Shown here piece after piece: positions 45,057 to 56,480 of a stretch of 64,000 bases of DNA; the first letter of the stretch is position 1; each line of letters opens with the position of its first letter. Below the pieces are notes generated by a model that worked only from the letters and a program-made list of their open reading frames with translations, was not told where the DNA came from and searched no databases. Position numbers and translations under genes: made by a program. The stretch is from positions 876,315,594 to 876,379,593 of the forward strand of contig NC_081409.1 of the NCBI RefSeq assembly GCF_030272615.1, written 5' to 3'. Source of the stretch: Cryptomeria japonica. Its lineage: Eukaryota > Streptophyta > Pinopsida > Cupressales > Cupressaceae.

Positions 45057-45904
45057 GCAAAATTTAAACAAATGAATCTAGATTAATCTAAGATGGTAAG
45101 ATATACATGATTGTATGCATGATTACTCTAAGATGCTAATTATGCTAGATGATTGAGATAAAATTGCCTATAGTAATGATGCTAAATCTATGAATGCAAG
45201 GGATTTATTGCTCCAAAATGAGGGGTATTTATAGCAATTCCAAGGCCAAAGATGAGGTGGCAGGAATCGATGGTCCATATTTGATCTGAAGATATCAAGG
45301 GTCAAGATTGAGGAAGTTGGAGAAGAGGTTGGAGGAAGGGACACTTGTCATCTCTGTGGTGACAAGTGCCAAGGAGTCTTGCTCATGAGAGGGCAAGTGT
45401 CCAAGGGAGGAGACATGTGGCAAAAGTGCCATGTGTCTCAAGGGGGGAATATCCAACCCATAAGAGGTTAGGATAAAAGAGGTTAGGATGTGCAAGAGGA
45501 TAGGGTTAGTTAGACCCTAGGATTAGATAGAATGGGTTAGGTTAGGGGGTGGTTAGGCTAGGTGGTTAGAAGTTAGGAGCCATGTGCTTAATTTGAATCT
45601 AGAAATTCAAATATTTAGAAAAGGATAATTAATCTCAACAAATCATGATTTGATTTGTTTTAACTAATTATGAGATTAGAAGAATGAATTTAAAATTGGG
45701 GGGGATTAATTAATTTAGATTAATTAATCAAAGGGGAATTATTGAAATGAACTTAATAATGAATAAATCCTTAGATTTATTTATAAGTAGATGAATAGGG
45801 AGATTAATCAAATTATTTACGAATTCAATTAATTGGAAAGGGTTATTAATTAAATAATTGCGTATTTAATTAATTATCTTCAGACCATTTTTTAGGTGTA
45901 TACA
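45057..45904 (-). repeat. Gypsy-type LTR 1
   Basis: A minus-oriented LTR starting TGTATACACC at 45904. On that strand a TATAAATACCCC box lies near 45235, and the transcribed leader runs left toward element E gag. Bases 45209-45904 match 48198-49166 minus its SINE. A purine-rich GAGAGGCAAAA tract adjoins it on the right (45905-45920), as expected for a 3' LTR. Its left part flows into the region cut by LINE 1. Whether it is the 5' LTR of E, the 3' LTR of the sequence to its right, or both, is open. Confidence 0.75.
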
Positions 45905-48197
45905 TTTTGCCTCTCTTTGAAGCGATTCATGACAACATGTTGGTTCAAAGAGAAATCTTGATTTGATGCAGATATGATTTTGATATGATGCCCCAGATGC
46001 TGATTGATAGATTATGATGTGAGGATGCCCCCTCGAGAGATCAATTGAGAGAATTGACGATTTTAATTGTTTGGATTTGGGCGAAATTGATTTCCTGATA
46101 AAATTTATTTGATTCCAACTTTGGTTGATGAAAGTGTCAGTTCTCTGACTACTTTTATGTTTTGCTTGAATTGATGATCGATAGAGTTTGATTGACCTCA
46201 TGATCAATGAGGGTCAATGATGTAAACTCGAGATTAAAAATACTAGATGCGTGACCTCATGATGAATGAGAATCACTGATGGGTGATCAAAGAGATTGAT
46301 GGAAATCTCCAGTGAGTGGATAGGATAGCAGATCAAATGATCAAAGAGATTGATTGAATAAAGAACTAACATTTTGTTGATATCTTGTTGCAGGAAGATT
46401 TAGATGTTTTGATGTTGGTGCATTCGGGGGAGTAGAATGAGATTCGGTTAGGCCGATAATATCTGGAGAAAGTTACGGTTGATATGTGAGATTGATCATT
46501 AATCTGATGTTGTACACACCATTGATGAGATATTGATGATTCTTGCGATATATTCAAACATTTTTGTGATATCATTATACATTGGACCTTGATTATTTCT
46601 AATGATGTGATATGCAGTCAATCCTATTTGCCTTATATGGTCTATGAGATTATGGATGCATTCTACTTGCTATATGATTATGTACCCTATATGATGGATG
46701 CATGCCTCTTATATGATGATGCAAGATGATGCTATATGAACCATGTGATTATGTATGGTGATGCAGGTGCAATAAAATATTTCCTATTTGTATTATGCTT
46801 TTCTGACTTTTCCAATGCATGTTGATATGAGATAGATGCAACACAATGCAATGATGATGTGATTGATAATTATGAATGAATGAAAGATTGAATGACCTAT
46901 ATGGATGATGGATCTAGACAAATAATGTCTTATTATGCAATGTTGACATGTGATGAAATGAACTAACCTATCATGTCGAATGAATAAATTGATTAAATTT
47001 TTGTTAATGTCCAATATACCCAATCACGTAATAAGAGAGATAACACATATTGAAGCGTTTGGCCTTTGAAAAAATATGAGCTTTTGTGATCCCATGCAAA
47101 ATGAAATGCAGTCTACTTTAAATGCAAATGTGATGCAATGCTGCGATTAGATCAGTCACTTGGTCATTTATTTTTATCATCATTGAGCTTTTATAATGTG
47201 GGAAGTGAGTGCAAACATCGATGATAGAATTGAACCGTGATGACCTAAGCACTACTTTCCTGGGTTTTAATATTGCAAGGTAGCACAATCATTGAGGTAT
47301 AATTGAACCAAGATGACCTGAGTGTTTCTTGCGTAAAACATGCAATATTAACCATTTCTATATATAAATCCGAAATATCTTTGATGATACTCTGATGCTC
47401 ATGTTTTGAGACAAATTTACAAATATTAACGATTAATTTATAGACAGTAGACAAAAAAATATCATGTTCATTCCTTGTTCCTCTAATCAAAGACATCTTG
47501 GAGTCGCTCAGAAATCATGATAGTGAAAATCAAGATAAAATAGTTGAACCATTATTGTCACGGTGTTAAAATCATTAGTCAAAAGACATCATCCATTGAT
47601 ATGTATTTTTCATGTTTATACTGATATTTGATAGTTGATGGTTGATAATTTGATCTTGTGTTCAACGTTGGATGTGTCTCAGTTTTTGCTTGACAAGTGT
47701 TGCCTAACTATTGTTCTACCTGTTTGATTAAACCCAAGGAAATTTTGTGCCTAGCTAGGTTCGGGATTTTGCCTCCAGTTTAGAAACAAACTTTGTTATG
47801 GTATAGACAATGATCCAAACCATGGTGAGAAATCACCTGTGAAGCCTGCATATGTACAAAGGCCTTATTATGGATATGAACAACGTTGATGAAAATGAAT
47901 GCAAGCGGAAGGATGCATGTACTAATAGATGGAAGAGCTAGCTGACAGATAGCACCTATTACCAGGTTTTCACCATCTATTTTTATTGCACTTTTTCTCA
48001 TATTTGATTGTTTTTTTTACTATTTTCGTTGTTTTTGTATTTTTTGTTTTTTCACTTTTTTGAATTTTTCTGCTTTTTCACTTTTTTGGATTTTTCTGTT
48101 GTTTTAGACATAATTTTTTTTCAGATGCATGCTATTAATGGATTCCTCAAGCTAATCCCCATTTGGCGTTGATATTTGATAGGCTCCTGACCCAAAT
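45905..48197 (-). other. AT-rich internal region between gypsy LTRs 1 and 2
   Basis: About 2.3 kb with no frame longer than 113 codons and no recognisable domain. The left end resembles the polypurine tract before a gypsy 3' LTR, so it is probably untranslated gypsy sequence. It contains ATGATG-rich stretches (46560-46790) and a T-rich patch at 48004-48110 with two copies of a TTTTTTCACTTTTTTGAATT-like unit. Confidence 0.5.
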
Positions 48198-48753
48198 GCT
48201 CCAAAATGAGGGGTATTTATAGGAATTCCAAGGCCAAAATTGAGGTGGTAGGAATCGACAGTCCAGATTTGATCTAAAGATATCAATGGTCAAGATTGAG
48301 GAAGTTGGAGAAGAGATTGGAGGAAGGGACACTTGTCATCTCTGTGGTGACAAGTGTCAAGAAGTCTTGCTCATGAGAGGGCAAGTGTCCAAGGGAGGAG
48401 ACATGTGGCAAAAGTGTCATGTGTCTCAAGGGTAGAATATCCAACCCATAAGAGGTTAGGATGTGCAAGAGGATAGGGTTAGTTAGACCCTAGGATTAGA
48501 TAGAATGAGATAGGTTAGGGGGTGGTTAGGCTAGGTGGTTAGAAGTTAGGAGCCATGTGCTCAATTTGAATTTAGAAATGTAAATATTTAGAAAAAGATA
48601 ATTAATCTCAACAGATCATGATTTGATTTATTTTGACTAATTATGAGATTAGAAGAATGAATTTAAAATGGGGAGAGGATTAATTAATTTAGATTAATTA
48701 ATCAAAGGGGAATTATTTAAATGAAATTAATGAATAAATCCTTATATTTTTTT

Positions 48754-48768
48754 ATAAGTAGAATAATA
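48754..48768. repeat. Target-site duplication of SINE (left copy)
   Basis: ATAAGTAGAATAATA corresponds to ATAAGTAGATGAATA at 49048-49062 with minor changes; the same sequence occurs once in LTR 1 (about 45780-45796). Confidence 0.75.
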
Positions 48769-49047
48769 GAGTCCAAGGGATTGAGCTTAGTTGGTTGAAG
48801 CATTGAGTTCTCGATGTGGAGACCCAAGTTCAACTCCCATAAGGGACACCTTTGTGTAGAATTCTAAGTCGTGACTCTTGGTCTTCCATTGGTTGTTTAA
48901 AGTGGATTTCTAAGTTGTGACCCTTGGTCTTCCAATTGTTGTTTCTAGTTTGGTGCTCGAAAGGAGCTAGTATGTAATAAGTTTGTAACGTGGATGCTCG
49001 AATGAGCAAAAATGAACTTTGTGATTCTATGATACTTAATACAAAAA
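48769..49047 (+). mobile_element. tRNA-derived SINE
   Basis: A 0.28-kb insertion absent from the sister LTR. Its head resembles a tRNA gene with an A box (GAGCTTAGTTGGTTG) and a B box (AAGTTCAACTCCC), which act as an internal RNA polymerase III promoter. The body has an internal duplication: ATTCTAAGTCGTGACTCTTG and ATTTCTAAGTTGTGACCCTT, both followed by GTCTTCCA. It ends ACTTAATACAAAAAA. A long target duplication flanks it, as for LINE-mobilised SINEs. Confidence 0.85.
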
Positions 49048-49166
49048 ATAAGTAGATGAATAGGGAGATTAATCAAATTATTTGTGAATTCAATTAATTA
49101 GAAAGGGTTATTAATTTAATAACTACATATTTAATTAATTATATTCAGACCATTTTTAGGTATACA

Positions 49167-49481
49167 TGATGTGTAGGTCCTTTCCCTTGTTCTTGGGATT
49201 CTTTCATTGGTATTCCTTAAATTCTCCATGCCAAAATCCTCGGGAATCTTGACTCCTTTACTACTTAGCATGAGGATGTATTTTTGTTTGTCTGATTCTA
49301 TGAGCCTTTTCATGAGGTTTTGGAAGGTGGCACTTTCTTGACATTGTTGGATGAGCTCCTTGGTGATCTCCTCTTCCCCCATACGTGTGTATTTATCAAA
49401 AGGATTGGACTCCCTACAACTCATGCTTGATTCTAGTTGTGGATCATTTTCTTTGTTTTTTCTAAGATCGAGTGACAACAA
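49167..49481 (-). pseudogene. Gag-like frame of element G, cut by LTR 2
   Basis: An open frame of about 105 codons (KENDPQLESSMSCRESNPFD, then GEEEITKELIQQCQESATFQ and MLSSKGVKIPEDFG) that ends at the LTR 2 boundary. It is polar and mostly helical. It looks like the front part of a gypsy gag, but no conserved gag core is present before the break. It is the only direct sign that LTR 2 landed in coding sequence. Confidence 0.55.
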
Positions 49482-49566
49482 GCATTAATATACTTCTAAA
49501 GTAGTGAATTCTTCTTCTCCTAGCATGGTTCTTGGTGGAGTTGGTGGTTCGGAGCTTCGTTGTAAG

Positions 49567-49920
49567 TTATGCAAATTTTTGGAAAGAAAGTGGGATTGAT
49601 ATTTCCCCCTTTGTTAAGACGTTGGTTGAATGTTGGTTTTTCTTAGTAAAATCCCTACTTATCAAAGGCTCTTCGTCAAACTTGTGGGTTTTTCCTTGAA
49701 GATATAATCGCATGTGATGCGGGAAAATACGATGTGATACAAAGAGTTGATGGTTAATGTAGAGAAACTTTCTCCTCTTGATAAGCACTCTAGGACTAGG
49801 TTGTCTCTTTCTCAAACCAGTTTTTAGACAAGGGTGCTTCTTCTTGATATGCCGAAGGGTGTTCATACGAGTTATAAAAGTTTCAATTGAGAGATTGGCT
49901 AGATGTATACTTTGTTTCAA
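49567..49920 (-). pseudogene. Basic leader ORF of element G
   Basis: A 117-codon basic frame (Lys/Arg/His-rich; KKKHPCLKTGLRKRQPSPRV, then YINHQLFVSHRIFPHHMRL). It lies in the same reading frame as the repeat array at 50225-50615 but is separated from it by several stops. No known domain. It may be part of the gag N-terminus. Confidence 0.4.
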
Positions 49921-50224
49921 TTTTTAAGTCCACTCAGTCGAATAGAGGTTTCAATATGCCTCTATTGATATGACCAAGTATGTCAAATAATGTGATAACA
50001 ACTTCCCGATATTGGAAACTAAGTTGATTTAACCAAATTAGAAAACTAACTTGGTATATTGATGTTTGGAATTGGTTGTCTTGAAAATTTTGATCACTAA
50101 CTAATATTGTGTTGATAAAATTTCCTCTATATGTGTTGGATTTGATAAAAGACCTAAAAGGGTATCTGAAACTGGTGATGAAATTTCCGACAAGTTGATA
50201 GATTGCTCTCTGATTTTGGACAAT

Positions 50225-50615
50225 TTTGGTTATGCGCTAAGACAGACTATCTACACGCAAAAGTGTGACTCCAAAGCACTAAAAGTTTGATTAAATGTGC
50301 TATGTTGCCCATGGAATGCACTATCTAGTGTTGTCTGATAATGCAGATATTGGGTTTGTAATGCACTAGTCTGATTTGCTGAAGCATTAAGATTTGGTTG
50401 GTATGCGCTATTTGATGATGGATATGCGCTACTTTGATGTGCTTATGCACTATTCTGATCTTCACAAATGCTATTTGGTGTTTGTAAATGTTGTTTTTGT
50501 CTATGCGCTAATATGATTTGCCCAAGCGCCAATGTGTGGCTTTTATGCACTATTGCATGGTCGATACGCACTATAATGATGTTGAGATGCACTATTTTGG
50601 ATGCCTAATGCGCTA
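50225..50615 (-). repeat. Degenerate 21-bp (7-codon) tandem repeat, array 1
   Basis: On the minus strand the word TAGCGCAT or TAGTGCAT recurs about every 21 bases, some seventeen times, with 13 variable bases between. In one frame this gives a seven-residue peptide repeat of the form S-A-Y/L-x-x-x-N (for example SAYPSSN, SAYQPNL, SALQTQY), broken by a few stops at TAA or TAG. Constant spacing by a multiple of three supports a coding origin. Confidence 0.85.
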
Positions 50616-51890
50616 ATTGTCCTAATTTCCTCAGTTTGATGACTTTGTAAAATTTTTGAAATGATCCTTGTGTTTTTTATGGATGATCCTCCAAAAGATG
50701 ATTTAAAAATACAATAGACAAAAGCAATAACAGTTTGTCTATGCTAAACAGATAGTGTATGTTCAATAAGATCTTTTCAAATCCTTGTTTGTTTTCACGG
50801 GTTTGCAAAAGAAATACACATCAGATAGACCTCTCTATTCTCAAGGGTCATTTAAAATATCAATAGCCCACACTTGATACTCCATCAACTCAAACAACCC
50901 TATCACCCCCTAGGGGGCCCCCATTTTTTTGCATTTATCCATAAATTAACTCAAAGAGGATTGTGCCTCAATTGAATCATTGTCCTAGGAGATATGTGGT
51001 GAGTGTCTTGGGGGCAGATTTTTCCCCACCCTTGCACTATGATATTAGAAATGTTTGGTAAAACTGACATGGCGAGGCCTTTAGTTCTAAAGTTCGTAAT
51101 CAAGCTTTCGTTCAGTCTTTAGTGATAAATTCCCTCGAGAGGCTTCCTAACCTTTAGAACAAAGGCTTTACGTATATTAAATATACTGGGGGAAGGCTAA
51201 TCGCTAAGAAAAACCATTGGAGGGGATTTTCATTAGCCTCCACATTTGATTACAGTAGGTTGAAATACTTGGCAATAAAGTCATTCTCCACTTAGATCAT
51301 TCCCCTCTCACCGACCTTATGAGCTTCTCTGGAGGGCAGGCTACTAAAGGATGTATCTTATTTTCTAAATTGAAAATGGTGTGTTTGGCTTTTTGATCAC
51401 CCAATTAAGGGGAGAGCATATACCTAACACCTTCGAAACACGGAATACACACTTTCTTTTTATCCAATATCACAATTGTTTTCTAAAAACTACCTTGGAG
51501 ATGTTGTTCCAAAAGAGATGTGGTTCTTTTTATCCCAAGATAGCAATGTGTGAAGATAACAAAAGCTTTGAATAAATAAGATCCTAGTCAACCAAAATAA
51601 ACTCGCCAAATGAATCAACAACGATTTGCAAACTTTGAAAGCTTTCAAGATAGCAATGTGACGTTTTTTTTAAGCTTCCAAATGAAATGTGAGGTTTGTT
51701 TTAAAATTTTGCAAGAAAGGTGAGTTCTTTTTACTAGCAAAGAAAACTAATCTAACTCCTCCTGCAAACAATTGTTAGATCCTGCAACCAAATCAGTTAG
51801 CCAAAATCAAATTCTAATGGTGGGCTTCACAAGCGTAATTTTTGACCTTTTAACAATTTTTTTTTGCCTCTATCAGCTCTTTGCGTTAAA
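50616..51890 (-). other. Leader between the two repeat arrays of element G
   Basis: About 1.27 kb without a supported gene. It contains a short palindrome CCCCTAGGGGG near 50905 and a segment near 50645-50700 similar to the one that precedes array 2. The plus-strand 64-codon frame at 51381 has no domain. Confidence 0.5.
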
Positions 51891-52103
51891 CTGTGGGACA
51901 TATGTGCTAAGAAATGATGTCTATGCACTATAAATATTAGACAGATGCACTACTCTAAGACCTGGATACGCTAAACTGGTGTTCCTACACGTTGGATTAT
52001 CTGATAGATCTAAGCACTAAAAAGAAGATCCAATGCACTGAAAGATGGTTTATATGCGCTAAACAGTGCCATAGATGCGCTAAAGTAAGCTATGGATGTG
52101 CTA
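51891..52103 (-). repeat. Degenerate 21-bp tandem repeat, array 2
   Basis: About ten units of the same TAGYRCAT-headed 21-bp repeat, with two spacer exceptions (22 and 25 bases). In one frame it reads SASMALF, SAYKPSF, SALDLLF. It is not in the same frame as array 1. Confidence 0.85.
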
Positions 52104-52191
52104 CAGAAACTCTCAGACGTGTTATTCTAAAGTTTTGACGTGATCTTTGTGTTCATCCTGCAAGAAAAAAGATATTAAATTTGGGGACCTG

Positions 52192-52208
52192 CCCCATAGT
52201 GGGCACCA
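52192..52208 (-). other. Primer-binding site of element G
   Basis: TGGTGCCCACTATGGGG on the minus strand, four bases after the LTR end. It is of the TGGCGCCCACCGTGGGG type common in plant gypsy elements. Confidence 0.75.
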
Positions 52209-52212
52209 AAAA

Positions 52213-53696
52213 TGTATGATGGAATATGTGGTGATCAGAATATCAACATTGAGATCAAAGGACCAACATACCAATGAAACTTTTGAGTATAAAGATTAAC
52301 TAATTTAAACTAGTTAAAATAAGATAACTTCCCAAGATGTGTCTCATTGTTCTCTATCTCATAGGATCCCTAAAGCTAATGTTTTTCTCTCAAATCATTG
52401 AGCAAATGACTTAGGAATGACAACTCCAAGAACAAGTGATATTATGATCTATATGCATGAATGCATTCTAAGATCTTATATGATATGTTAAAACTATGCT
52501 ATTAAGCTAGGATGAAGATAATGATATGATAAAGATATTAACAAACTATCCTAACATGATATATTAATATGGATATGCTATGATATGAAATGCTCCTAAA
52601 TAATACAATGTTATTCTAACAAAGAGAGGCTAATTTTTTTGATATAATTAGAATATAATGTAGATGCATTAAACTTGGATATGCAGAATGAAGAAAGTGA
52701 CCTCTATTTATAGAGTAAATAGGGCAATGGATGGTTAAAATTTAATAATCTTAACAATGACTAGGATTGAAAGTTACTCAATCCATGCTTACAATTTTCA
52801 CCAATGAAGTGGTGACGATTATCAACAAGAGATGACTTGAGAGGAGATGCAAGAGGCATTAAATTCCTGAGAAGACATGAAGGTCACCTTAGGAGGTTGG
52901 GTTATGGTTAGGTTAGGGTCATCCATTGGATAACACTTTTACCCAAGGGGTAAACTCTTGTGCAAGGGTTAGATGGGATAACTAGGATCAAAGCCATGAG
53001 TGCTTGATGAGACCCTTGAGTTAGATGAGAGTTAATTTAGAGAGAAAGTCTCTAACCATGAGGGAAGGTTGAATTAACCATTAATGGTTAAAAGGACTTT
53101 GGGGACAAATTTGTAAGAGTCCTTACAAATTTGGGGAACTCAACAAGTTAACTCATTGAATGAATAAAGTCTTAATTGCATTTAGAAGACTTTCTTCCAA
53201 ATTTGAGAAGTGATCTCCCCAAATTTAGGGATGTGATGTGATTGGGAGGTTTTAAGGCTAATCAATTGAGATTAGAAAGTTTCTAGAAGAATGATTAGAA
53301 GGCAAGTGGGAAATGTAGGAAGGGGCAAGTGGGAGAAATAGGATTTTAATTAAAATAAAATATTTTATTTCAACAAAAATAGATGCAACTTGCATTTGTA
53401 GGAAAATGCAAGTAGGGGTGAGTATAAATAAATTTGATTTATTTATATGCAAGGAGCAATTTAATTAACATGGTGAAAGGAGGTTTAATAAAGTGATTTA
53501 TTTAATTAACTGTTAGAAAAGGGGGGGGGGGGGGGGGGGGGGTAAGATGAATTTACTTAAATAAATTGAATAATTCATTTAATCAAATAAATGAAAATGA
53601 AGAAATTAATTAAATAAGATTTAATCAATAGAGGAATGTGGCTTAAATAAATATTAAATATTTATTTAAGTAGGTGGTCAGATTTATATGTCTACA
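52213..53696 (-). repeat. Gypsy-type LTR 3 (5' LTR of element G)
   Basis: A minus-oriented LTR starting TGTAGACATATAAATC at 53696 and ending CATCATACA at 52213. A TATAAATAGAGG box lies near 52705. It carries GGTTAGG-rich sequence and a run of 22 G at 53521-53542. It resembles LTR 1 and LTR 2 in its ends and U3 words but is a different family member. Confidence 0.8.
53521..53542. repeat. 22-base G homopolymer
   Basis: A pure G run in the U3 region of LTR 3, flanked by AT-rich sequence. Length may be partly a sequencing or assembly matter. Confidence 0.8.
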
Positions 53697-54479
53697 CTTG
53701 TAATTTATGTTTATAATACCTCGATGAAGCTTGCTTGAATCCTCATGCCAAGGGTTTAGGATATTATGTAGAATCTCTTCATGGAAGGTTGATCATGGAT
53801 GCCATATTGAATGCTTGAACTTGACTTGACCTCTCCTTCAATGCTCGACGAATGCTTGATTGCTTTCTCACTTGAATTGAATTTTTCTAGAGTGTAATTG
53901 GGAGTGATCCATCCATCACCCTCGTCGTATACTTCAAATGAGAGGGATAGTCCTTCTTTTATACTTGACCATCCAAAAATTATTTGAATTTATGGAGCAA
54001 GCCAACTTGGGACCTAAATTCTCGCCTAATTGAAGTGACTATTGTTGGGACCAAATTTGGGTCCTGATTAGAAGCACTACGATGGTGAGGGCACCCTGGT
54101 CCTATTACTTAGGTCTCGGATTTGAACAAGGGTTAGAAAGGGAGTTATAAATGCAAATTTTTGGAACGTGTGAGAAAAATCAAAATAGACATCAAGCATT
54201 GAAAGACAAAATTCCAAGGTGAGGTCTAGGTGAGGATAAAATTGTATGTGGATACAATTTACAATGCTACGAGTATATTTTTAGGTTGGTTTGTGAAACC
54301 TTAAGTTTGTTGGTTAAGGATATATGTTAGTAAAGGAAGCATGGATTGGGATATGTGGATACATGATTCTGATTTGCTTATTTACTTAGTGGAATTTAAT
54401 TAGGTTGTATTGTTTTTTAGAATACTCACACCAAGACTTAAAAAGTGTATAATATTTTTCTCAAGATAATACATTAATT
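53697..54479. other. Unassigned sequence between elements G and H
   Basis: No supported gene or element. It contains TTGGGACCAAATTTGGGTCC and a possible TATAAATG near 54145, so it could be an LTR fragment, but no partner copy is in the window. Confidence 0.4.
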
Positions 54480-56279
54480 TGTTGTCATTCACACCAATAT
54501 ATTAAGAGGGGGTGAAACAATATTCAATCAAATTCCAAACCCTTCAACACCACTAAAACCAAATACTCCTTACAACAAATCAACAATAATAAAAAATATA
54601 AAGAACAAAGAATATAACACCATTATACATAAAAACACGAGATTTGCATGGATAACCAACAAGGGAAAAAGAAAAGTGAGTAAGTTGCTTGGATATACTA
54701 TCCAAATCCAACCTCACAATAATATAAATAGATTTACAACTTTATTTTAGGGCTACAACCCAAGGAATCTACAACTCCCTGAATAATAGTTTTATGGCTT
54801 CTACGAAAGGAAGTTCACTACTCTGCAATGATTACAACATTCATAGAAGAGACTACAACCTCAAAGTATCATGAATGATTGATGAATTCCCACCAAAATA
54901 CTTTTGCACCATCAACTGTCTTTCACTTACTACCTCTAGAAAACTTCTAGTCTCATCTGAATATAGATACCTTTAGTTCAGTACTCCTGAGATGCATAAA
55001 GCATTTTTGCACACACTTCACAACTTCCACACTACGACCACATGCTTCTCAATAATTTGAAATTCTATTTATATCCTTTGCAAGCATCAACAAAATCTCC
55101 AAGTCTACCAAGATAAAATATATGATCATGAAATGTGCATCGACCAAAGAGGTCAGCCTCAAGAAAATTCACACAGAGAAAAGAATAACTGTGATCCAAT
55201 CCAAAGGATAAACAAGACCTAATTCAACTTAGAACATCAACAAGGTGGCATAAATACTCCAAGTCGGGTGGCATGAAATGTGTGTCCCCTAAGGAGGTTG
55301 GCCCCAAACACTTCTATGATGGAAGGGAAGTAAATATTCATGGAGGTAAGAGATAAACAACCCAAAACATGTTAGCACACTTCTCTGTGCTAACTCAAAT
55401 CATAGAGCATTGATGCAAATATATCAGGTTGTCCAAACTACCACTTAACCTTCCAAATGTCCACTCTATACAATAATTGATTCCTAACAGATTAGGAACC
55501 ATAAAATGGAGCACATGAGAGAAACATATGAGCATCAACATCATTTCAATACACTTTTTTCCTAATGTCATGTTCAATTTAGCCGAGACAAACCAAAAAA
55601 TATTGAAACCAATCATCACATGCATGTCAGGAAACATAATCATGATACAAAACAATTATATCCATACTTTTGATATATTTAAATACCTGGAACTTGAGGA
55701 GAAGTAATATAGAGACAATATGATCATGCCCTCCAAACCACAATAATAAATAATGAAATTGAGAGCATTCCTCTAACCCATCATGATGAACAACAAAATA
55801 ATCTTCACTCAGCAGGCCCTTGAAATGGCTCTATTGACTTTTGCGACCTAAAATGAGAAGTTTACAAACTAAAAATCTTCTTTTTCTTACTTCCAAACCA
55901 CAAAGTCATACCTTTAGTCGTAGAGAAATGTGATACAATCTCTTGAGTCAAAGACACAAAAAACTGGCACAACATACTTGAGTTGCATCATTACAGCAAA
56001 GTATCAATAAGGAACATTTTGACATCCAACCATGAACTTCAAAGCATCCCATATTTGACATGCAACCATGAATGTTAGATCAACTCATTTTTACATCCAA
56101 CCATGAACAATCAAGCATAAAATCATAGGTTAAACACATTTTCATCTCAACAACAACAATCTCCCATTTTGCACATCCAAACAAGAACATTCAACATCAT
56201 AGTTTGACATCAACACACTGCTTCATATCTACAACACTACATATCATGATTTTATACCAATGACAACACCATATCTACA
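54480..56279 (-). repeat. 3' LTR of element H
   Basis: It runs from TGTTGTCATTC to ATCTACA on the plus strand. The first 190 bases match 63228-63417. It contains a GAGGGGGTGAAAC tract and a weak version of the AACC...GGGAAAAAG block. Confidence 0.82.
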
Positions 56280-56480
56280 ATAGTATCCCCCTTTGTCATT
56301 GATGGCACCACCTATTATGTGATCCAACAATCTCCAAATTCTCTCCCCATTTGATATCAAGGGAAAAGGGTAAGGAATCTTCATCAAAATCAAGAAAACA
56401 CACTTCCCTTGTTAGCATCAACCCACTACCTACTCCCCCTGAGAGGTAGCCCTTGTAGTCCAGGAAAAAGATATGTCATG
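56280..56480 (-). other. Polypurine tract region of element H
   Basis: Coding-strand AAAGGGGGAT at 56284-56293 touches the LTR and is followed by TTTGTCATTGATGGC on the plus strand, as in the other copia elements. A second GGGGGAGT tract lies near 56434. Confidence 0.7.

Larger units (their letters stand above)
48198..49166 (-). repeat. Gypsy-type LTR 2, split by a SINE
   Basis: Homologous to 45209-45904 over its whole length except for a 0.28-kb insertion at about 48769-49047. It starts (minus) TGTATACCTAAAAATGG. Its TATA box is near 48215; homology ends about 20 bases past it, so the downstream LTR part is missing or different. On its right edge it interrupts an open gag frame of another gypsy element. 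Confidence 0.82.
49167..52191 (-). mobile_element. Gypsy-type element G: leader and gag start
   Basis: Minus-strand sequence downstream of the primer site at 52192-52208. It holds the leader, two arrays of 21-bp repeats and gag-like frames, and is cut on the left by the LTR 2 insertion. The rest of the element is not found in the window. Confidence 0.7.

Noticed and set aside
45470-45590. Interstitial telomere repeat
   Set aside because: GGTTAGG words are irregular and not the TTTAGGG tandem of plants; they belong to the U3 of a gypsy LTR and recur in its sister copy.
48783-48840. Possible tRNA gene
   Set aside because: Only A and B box resemblance; the acceptor and anticodon arms do not fold well, and the segment is the head of a SINE flanked by target duplications.
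50900-50925. CCCCTAGGGGGCCCCC palindrome as a terminator
   Set aside because: It is a short GC palindrome in a plant retroelement leader, without a T run or gene upstream; chance is enough.
53697-54479. Possible host gene between elements G and H
   Set aside because: No frame above the noise level, no splice-like structure and no recognisable protein words.
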